Positions 59,413 to 64,000 of a DNA stretch of 64,000 nt are shown here, in pieces. Made by a program: the position numbers and the translations under genes. Under the pieces are notes generated by a model. That model worked only from the letters and a program-made list of their open reading frames with translations, did no database searches and was not told where the DNA came from. The stretch's first letter is position 1. Each line of letters begins with the position of its first letter. This stretch comes from an uncultured Pseudogracilibacillus sp. (lineage in GTDB: Bacteria > Bacillota > Bacilli > Bacillales > Amphibacillaceae): assembly GCA_937960785.1 (NCBI GenBank), contig CALGOZ010000031.1, forward strand, positions 4,111 to 68,110, written 5' to 3'.

Positions 59413-61497
59413 TTATTCCTCTTCTTTATCATCTTTTTCCGCAAAATATGCATCCATTAAACGCGTACCAATCTTATGGTTAATCGGATATTGGCCCCGA
59501 ACATTTCCTGTATTTGGGACGATAATTGCAAAAGCAATTTCTGGATCTTCAAAAGGAGCATAACCGACTAATGCTAAGTTTTCTGTTTTTGCGACTTGAC
59601 GATAATTGCCATCACTATCTTGTTCATATACTTCGTTTTCTGCCGTACCTGTTTTTCCAGCTGGTCGATATGGTTTACCAGCCCAATGACTATACCCGGT
59701 ACCACCGGATTCGTTAAACACCTTCCAAAAACCTTCCTGAACTCGCTTAATATATTTAGGATCGACATCAATTTTATTTAATACTTTCGTATGATTCACT
59801 TTATAAATTGAACCTAATTCATCCTCGTTTTCAGAAGGGTTGCGAATTTCTTTTACTAAACGTGGAGCAACTCTAACCCCATCATTGGCGATTGTCGATA
59901 CATATTGGGCTAACTGAAGCGTTGTATACGTATCATATTGTCCGATTCCTAAGTCCATTAAATTACCTGGTATATCTGCTGGACCAACGAATCCTGTCGA
60001 CTCGAAAGGGAAATCAATACCTGTACTTACACCGAGTCCGAACTGGTGGAAGTAATTACGCATCGTTTGGGCCCCTTCCGGATTATATTTTGCCCCAGCG
60101 TTGTTAGGAAACGGATGACGATATTCTCCACCCATACGTAATCCAATATAGAACATATACACGTTTGAAGATAATTTTAACGCTTGAATATCATTAACAG
60201 GCCCTAAAGTACGATAAGACGACTTAGTAGGAGTTTGAGCGATTTTAATTGGTCGGTCGATAAAGACTGTTCCTGGACTTATTACTCCAGATTGTAATCC
60301 AGCTAAAACAGTTGCTCCCTTAACTGTAGAACCTGGCCGATGCGCATCGTAAAAAATTTTGTGCGGTGTCGCTTCATATTCGTTCGTCTCTCGATTATAG
60401 TGCATTGCACTTAAACCGATAATTTCACCTGTTTTTGGGTTCATCACTACCGTTAAAGCATCTTCTAAATATCGGTTTGGACCTGGTAGTTGCGATCGTG
60501 CTTTTTTCAGCTCATCTAGAACAATTTCGTCTAATTTCTGTTGAAAATCGATATCAATTGTTAAAATTAAATCTTTTCCTCGTTCTCCAGGAACGACTAC
60601 TTTCGAATCGATTACTTCTCCTTCTTTCGTCGTACGGTGCTCGACTTTTTCCTTTCTACCTCGCAATAAATCTTCATAATGAGCTTCGAGACCGCTCTTT
60701 CCAACTCGATCATTTCGGTTATATCCCCGAGTTAAATAATAATCTTCTTCTTCCCGCGGAATACCTTGTTCTTGAGTTGTAATCGAACCGAGAATCGACT
60801 TTAACGTATCGCCATATTTATACGTCCGCTCCCAGTCCGTCGTCGCATTGATTCCAGGTAATTCTGATAAATGTTCGGCGATTGTTGCATATTCTTCAAT
60901 TGATATATTGTCCTTTTTTATTATTTCAGGTGTCAAGGAGTAAGCTTTATCAAGCTCTCGCTTAATTGCAATTACTTTTAATTCATCGTCACTAATTTGT
61001 TCAAGCTCTTCATCTTTAACCTCGTCTAAAAACAATTGATATTGTTCGGAAGTTGATAATTCTTCTAATTCTTCTTCGGGAATTCGTTTATGAATTTCAT
61101 CTTTATTTTTCAAATATATATATTCACGTTTATTACGTTCGGTCACCCGATCGAGGGCTTTATCATCGAGAGATAAAAATGGAACGAGTTGTTCAGCTAA
61201 TTCAAGCTTATGCTCTGGCTGAACCCTTTTTGGTGGTGTATAACTTATTGCATACAACGCTTTATTATCGACGATTACCTTTCCATTGCGGTCTAAAATT
61301 TTCCCCCGTGGTACCGGTGTCTTCGATGTATCGAGTACCATTCGATCGATCTCTTCTTGGAAGCTTTCACCATGCAAAATTTGTACGACACCGAGCTGTA
61401 CGATGAGGACCGTAAACATAATAAAAACGATAAAAAACAAAAAATTTAATCGTAGAGGAATTTTCGTTTCTTCTTTCTTATTTTTTTTCGTCGGCAT
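59413..61497 (-). CDS. pbpA: class B penicillin-binding protein 2 (PBP2A type, YqgF)
   Basis: Peptidoglycan transpeptidase for side-wall elongation. After a short basic cytoplasmic tail there is one transmembrane helix (FFIVFIMFTVLIVQL), a dimerisation domain (TSKTPVPRGKILDRNG), a long extension, and the transpeptidase domain with the active-site Ser in PGSTVKG, the SSN triad and KTGTA. ATG 61497 lies six bases behind GAGGGGGG; the in-frame extension to 61521 has no ATG-type start. About 694 residues. B. subtilis pbpA is likewise next to yqgE. Confidence 0.95.
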   Translation of the reverse strand: MPTKKNKKEETKIPLRLNFLFFIVFIMFTVLIVQLGVVQILHGESFQEEIDRMVLDTSKTPVPRGKILDRNGKVIVDNKALYAISYTPPKRVQPEHKLELAEQLVPFLSLDDKALDRVTERNKREYIYLKNKDEIHKRIPEEELEELSTSEQYQLFLDEVKDEELEQISDDELKVIAIKRELDKAYSLTPEIIKKDNISIEEYATIAEHLSELPGINATTDWERTYKYGDTLKSILGSITTQEQGIPREEEDYYLTRGYNRNDRVGKSGLEAHYEDLLRGRKEKVEHRTTKEGEVIDSKVVVPGERGKDLILTIDIDFQQKLDEIVLDELKKARSQLPGPNRYLEDALTVVMNPKTGEIIGLSAMHYNRETNEYEATPHKIFYDAHRPGSTVKGATVLAGLQSGVISPGTVFIDRPIKIAQTPTKSSYRTLGPVNDIQALKLSSNVYMFYIGLRMGGEYRHPFPNNAGAKYNPEGAQTMRNYFHQFGLGVSTGIDFPFESTGFVGPADIPGNLMDLGIGQYDTYTTLQLAQYVSTIANDGVRVAPRLVKEIRNPSENEDELGSIYKVNHTKVLNKIDVDPKYIKRVQEGFWKVFNESGGTGYSHWAGKPYRPAGKTGTAENEVYEQDSDGNYRQVAKTENLALVGYAPFEDPEIAFAIIVPNTGNVRGQYPINHKIGTRLMDAYFAEKDDKEEE

Positions 61498-61585
61498 CCA
61501 TTTCCCCCCTCTTTTCGTCAATTCCTCTACTATTATAACATCATTATAAAAGGAAACGCACTTTTTTACGTTTTATTTTTCCTTC

Positions 61586-62800
61586 TTACTTTATCGATAA
61601 CGGACGAACAAAGAGGTAAATGAACAAATACGATAAACTAAATATCGCCAACATATACGGAACGGGATCTATCTTTATAAAAAGCTTTAAACCAAAAATA
61701 AAAATAACGATTGAGATGATACTTCCTAAATTACAAAACAATTCTAATAAGACGATATATTCTATTCGCAAATCCCGGGCTCGATAACTTTTTCCAATTA
61801 CATCGTACGTAAGAGACTGAAACGGTACGAGTAGAACCGGAACCATTATTCCAATTACTAACGCATAAATAAGTAGTAGATAAAAGTGTAACTCGAACAT
61901 TAAAATCACTACAGAAAAGGCAATCACAATTGAACTTATAAAAATAAATCGTTTTCGAAAAGAATCTTTAAGTAACCACGTTAAGAGTAAAAATACAATA
62001 AACGAGCTTCCATGCATTAAGAGATTAAAAATCCCTAATGAAAATTCATCATTCGTCGTTAAGAAAATCCAAATAGGAATAACAAAAATAAAAATACCAT
62101 CACGAATCCCTTGAGATAAATTAGCGAATAAAATGTTGCGCCAATTTCTATTCTTATTTATTTGTTGAATAACTGCTTTTACATTGTATACGCCGTCAGT
62201 TTCCCGTCGCTGTATAAAAAAACTTAAAATTACAGCAATAATAAATAATGTAAAAGACATTGAGAAAATCGTCATATAACCGATATTTGTTTTCATATTT
62301 GAAATAATCGTTCCGGCAAGTAATGGACCGACCATTCCACTAATTGATTGTAAACTACCTAAAAGACCGTTAAAAAACACTCGATTATACGGTTCCGTTA
62401 TTTCAAAAGTAAGCACGTTAAAGGCAAGCCAATAAAAACCATAACCAATCCCAATTAATATACCAAGTAAAACGTTGAAATAAGCAGCCTTATCTTGCAA
62501 AATTAAAACCGTTAAAAAAAATAAAGATAAAAAAATAACACCGAGACGTAATACAATAACACGGTCGATTTTTTTTGTCATTTTACCTGCAAAGTAAAAC
62601 GTTATCGGCTTACTAATGTGAATTGCTAAATGATAAGCAGCAATCGTCAAAAAATCCTCAGTTTGACGCCACAAATATACGTTCACAAACGTATTCGATA
62701 AAAATAAACCGATTGCATATAAACCGCCAATTAGTAATAATACGTATAAATCTTTACTGTTATATTCTGTTTTAATATACTTTTTTATAATTTGAAACAT
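61586..62800 (-). CDS. yqgE: MFS transporter YqgE
   Basis: Major facilitator superfamily protein of 404 residues with 12 predicted helices; it opens with a cytoplasmic tail and VLLLIGGLYAIGLFLSN. The loop between helices 2 and 3 holds AGKMTKKIDR (a degenerate MFS motif A), and LGILIGIGYGFYWLAFN is a characteristic conserved stretch. Located between sodA and pbpA as yqgE of B. subtilis. The substrate is unknown. Confidence 0.85.
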   Translation of the reverse strand: MFQIIKKYIKTEYNSKDLYVLLLIGGLYAIGLFLSNTFVNVYLWRQTEDFLTIAAYHLAIHISKPITFYFAGKMTKKIDRVIVLRLGVIFLSLFFLTVLILQDKAAYFNVLLGILIGIGYGFYWLAFNVLTFEITEPYNRVFFNGLLGSLQSISGMVGPLLAGTIISNMKTNIGYMTIFSMSFTLFIIAVILSFFIQRRETDGVYNVKAVIQQINKNRNWRNILFANLSQGIRDGIFIFVIPIWIFLTTNDEFSLGIFNLLMHGSSFIVFLLLTWLLKDSFRKRFIFISSIVIAFSVVILMFELHFYLLLIYALVIGIMVPVLLVPFQSLTYDVIGKSYRARDLRIEYIVLLELFCNLGSIISIVIFIFGLKLFIKIDPVPYMLAIFSLSYLFIYLFVRPLSIK

Positions 62801-62896
62801 ACCTTAATTACCCCTTCATGTTAGTTTGAACGAGAGTAATGAAGATATGTATATAGAAAATAAAAAGTGGCTAAGGCAAGGTCCAAGAAATAAAAT

Positions 62897-62932
62897 AACG
62901 ATGTTCAGCTTAAACGAACATCGTTTCTTTTT
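62897..62932 (+). terminator. orphan hairpin of terminator type between yqgE and sodA
   Basis: AACGATGTTC (62897-62906) and GAACATCGTT (62916-62925) pair perfectly; a T-rich tail (TCTTTTTTT) follows on the plus strand, with T-rich sequence also on the minus strand. No plus-strand gene precedes it. The rest of 62801-63093 is AT-rich with no recognisable gene. Confidence 0.65.
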
Positions 62933-63093
62933 TATTTACTTTAAGTAAGTATTTTTTATATAACAACTATAAAACCTCTATCGTTATTTATAAATAACGG
63001 TAAAAGCATCATAACTAAATTGTGTTAATAACACTAATCTAAAGCAAGAATATCTTCAATTTAAATAATAAACACGAAATATTTTTCTAATTA

Positions 63094-63146
63094 AAAAAGA
63101 TGGACTAAGTCCTTAAATTATTAAGAACATCAGTCCATCTTTTCTT
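63094..63146 (-). terminator. terminator of sodA
   Basis: AAAAGATGGACT (63096-63107) and AGTCCATCTTTT (63132-63143) form the outer stem and CTTAA/TTAAG the inner one; six T follow on the minus strand. Confidence 0.88.
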
Positions 63147-63190
63147 TTAAAGTCGTTTCAGACTAGTTTATTATTGTTAATTTATAATCC

Positions 63191-63802
63191 TTATTTAGCT
63201 TCCTCGTAATTCTTTGCTACTTGGTCCCAGTTTACAACGTTCCAGAATGCTTTTGCGTATTCTGGTCGACGGTTTTGATATTTTAGGTAGTAGGCATGCT
63301 CCCAAACGTCTAATCCTAATAATGGAGTTTTACCTTCCATTAATGGGCTATCTTGGTTCGGTGTGCTCATTACTTCTAACTCACCATTATTAAGTACGAG
63401 CCAAGCCCAACCGGATCCAAAACGTGTTGCAGCCGCTTGTTCGAATTCTTCTTTAAACTTTTCGAAACTACCGAACTTTTCGTTAATTTTGTCAGCTAAT
63501 TCACCTGTTGGCTCTCCGCCACCGTTTGGTGATAGGATTTCCCAAAATAGGCTATGGTTCGCATGGCCACCACCGTTATTTCGTACTGCTGTGCGAATAT
63601 CTTCTGGAATTGCATCGAGGTCGCTAATTAACTCTTCGATTGATTTATTCTGTAAGTCCGCATGCCCTTCTAGTGCAGCGTTCAAGTTTGTTACATACGT
63701 ATTATGGTGCTTCGTATGGTGAATATTCATTGTATCTGTATCAATTGTCGGTTCTAAAGCGTCGTATGCATAAGGTAATTCTGGTAATTCAAACTTTGCC
63801 AT
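63191..63802 (-). CDS. sodA: manganese superoxide dismutase
   Basis: Converts superoxide to hydrogen peroxide and oxygen. 203 residues. The metal ligands are His27 in [10 protein letters not shown], His in [11 protein letters not shown], Asp in [11 protein letters not shown] and the His in the same motif. The GGGHANH and GSGWAWLV stretches favour manganese. ATG 63802 follows AAGGAGAGG. B. subtilis sodA stands at the same place. MntR at 40744 would regulate the manganese supply. Confidence 0.97.
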   Translation of the reverse strand: MAKFELPELPYAYDALEPTIDTDTMNIHHTKHHNTYVTNLNAALEGHADLQNKSIEELISDLDAIPEDIRTAVRNNGGGHANHSLFWEILSPNGGGEPTGELADKINEKFGSFEKFKEEFEQAAATRFGSGWAWLVLNNGELEVMSTPNQDSPLMEGKTPLLGLDVWEHAYYLKYQNRRPEYAKAFWNVVNWDQVAKNYEEAK

Positions 63803-63853
63803 ACTGAATCCTCTCCTTATTTAAATAATTATTTTAAATAACCTTATATGACA

Positions 63854-63882
63854 AGATTATCAAAGGTTTCCACATCGTGCAA
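63854..63882 (-). promoter_or_regulatory. sigma-A promoter of sodA
   Basis: Minus-strand TTGCAC (63882-63877), a 17-base spacer and TAATCT (63859-63854), with TGA in the extended -10 position. About 50 bases before the sodA ATG. Confidence 0.6.
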
Positions 63883-63909
63883 ATGTTTCGCTTTTTCCCA
63901 ATACTTCCC

Positions 63910-63939
63910 GAATAAAAAAACTAAGCAAAAGCTTAGTTT
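63910..63939 (-). terminator. terminator of the tRNA-Phe transcript
   Basis: AAACTAAGC (63918-63926) and GCTTAGTTT (63931-63939) with loop AAAA, followed on the minus strand by seven T. Confidence 0.9.
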
Positions 63940-63946
63940 AATTAAA

Positions 63947-64000
63947 TGGCTCGAGACGGAATCGAACCGCCGACACAAGGATTTTCAGTCCTTTGCTCTA
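63947..64000 (-). tRNA. tRNA-Phe (GAA), 3' part; 5' end beyond the window
   Basis: The minus strand shows the D-stem end (TAGAGC), the anticodon stem-loop AGGACTGAAAATCCT with loop CTGAAAA (anticodon GAA, phenylalanine), the T-arm GGCGGTTCGATTCCG and the 3' acceptor half ending GAGCC plus discriminator A. The encoded 3' end is followed by TTT, so CCA is not genomic. The 5' acceptor half lies beyond base 64000. Confidence 0.92.

Noticed and set aside
62848..62951. 33-codon plus-strand frame (MYIENKKWLRQ) through the orphan hairpin
   Set aside because: No Shine-Dalgarno sequence and no recognisable similarity; the terminator hairpin lies within it.
1..64000. CRISPR arrays, prophage, insertion sequences, rRNA operons, riboswitches of common classes
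   Set aside because: No direct-repeat arrays, transposase or integrase genes, att-like repeats or conserved riboswitch cores were seen on either strand.

Overview
The window is low-GC Firmicutes DNA from a spore-forming member of the Bacillales. The evidence is Spo0A, SpoIVB, the whole spoIIIA operon and the comG operon, AGGAGG-type ribosome binding sites with many GTG and TTG starts, and a gene order that follows the Bacillus subtilis yqjH-to-sodA region almost gene for gene. I cannot name the species. A probable OLE RNA suggests an alkaliphilic, thermophilic, halotolerant or anaerobic relative, because that RNA is mostly known from such Firmicutes. I see no prophage, insertion sequence, CRISPR array or rRNA; the window is essentially backbone chromosome.

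Layout. 1-1253: end of an aldehyde dehydrogenase. 1304-5733 (minus): dinB, an M20 peptidase, an acyl-CoA carboxylase beta subunit and methylmalonyl-CoA epimerase. 6023-7653: a Prli42-like miniprotein, the YqjA membrane protein and bacilliredoxin BrxB. 7772-15754 (minus): branched-chain keto acid degradation (E2, E1 beta, E1 alpha, E3, leucine dehydrogenase) with its activator BkdR and a textbook sigma-54 promoter; the ptb and buk genes usual in this cluster are missing. 15970-17589 (plus): YqzF and aspartokinase. 17874-22404 (minus): spo0A, spoIVB, recN, argR. 22422-28207 (minus): tlyA, the OLE-associated membrane protein OapA, the OLE RNA, ispA, xseB, xseA, folD, nusB. 28361-30242: accC and accB. 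30693-35781: spoIIIAH to spoIIIAA, with spoIIIAC apparently starting at an ATT codon. 35904-41178: efp, aminopeptidase P, YqhR, YqhQ, YqhP, YqhO and MntR.

Continuing: 41304-43265 is a divergent LysR regulator and EamA exporter. 43540-46104 is a B12-dependent ribonucleotide reductase behind tandem NrdR boxes. 46416-49310 is rhodanese YqhL, SNF2 helicase YqhH and YqhG. 49439-53682 is YqgY and comGG to comGA. 53884-58256 holds YqzE, YqgX, YqgW, YqgQ, an unrecognised membrane protein, rhomboid protease GluP, 5-formyl-THF cyclo-ligase and ribosomal protein L33. 58395-62800 holds a membrane-anchored helix-turn-helix protein, an MltG-like protein with a Lys/Glu/Asp linker, PBP2 and an MFS protein. 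63191-64000 is sodA and the 3' part of tRNA-Phe.

How the genes work together. Leucine dehydrogenase and the Bkd complex turn branched-chain amino acids into branched acyl-CoAs, primers for branched fatty acids; AccB and AccC feed malonyl-CoA to the same pathway, and the carboxylase and epimerase can handle propionyl-CoA from Ile and Val. Spo0A, the spoIIIA channel proteins and SpoIVB act in successive stages of sporulation. FolD and the cyclo-ligase serve one-carbon metabolism. The most unusual element is the OLE RNA with OapA, a large structured RNA and its membrane partner embedded in a housekeeping operon.
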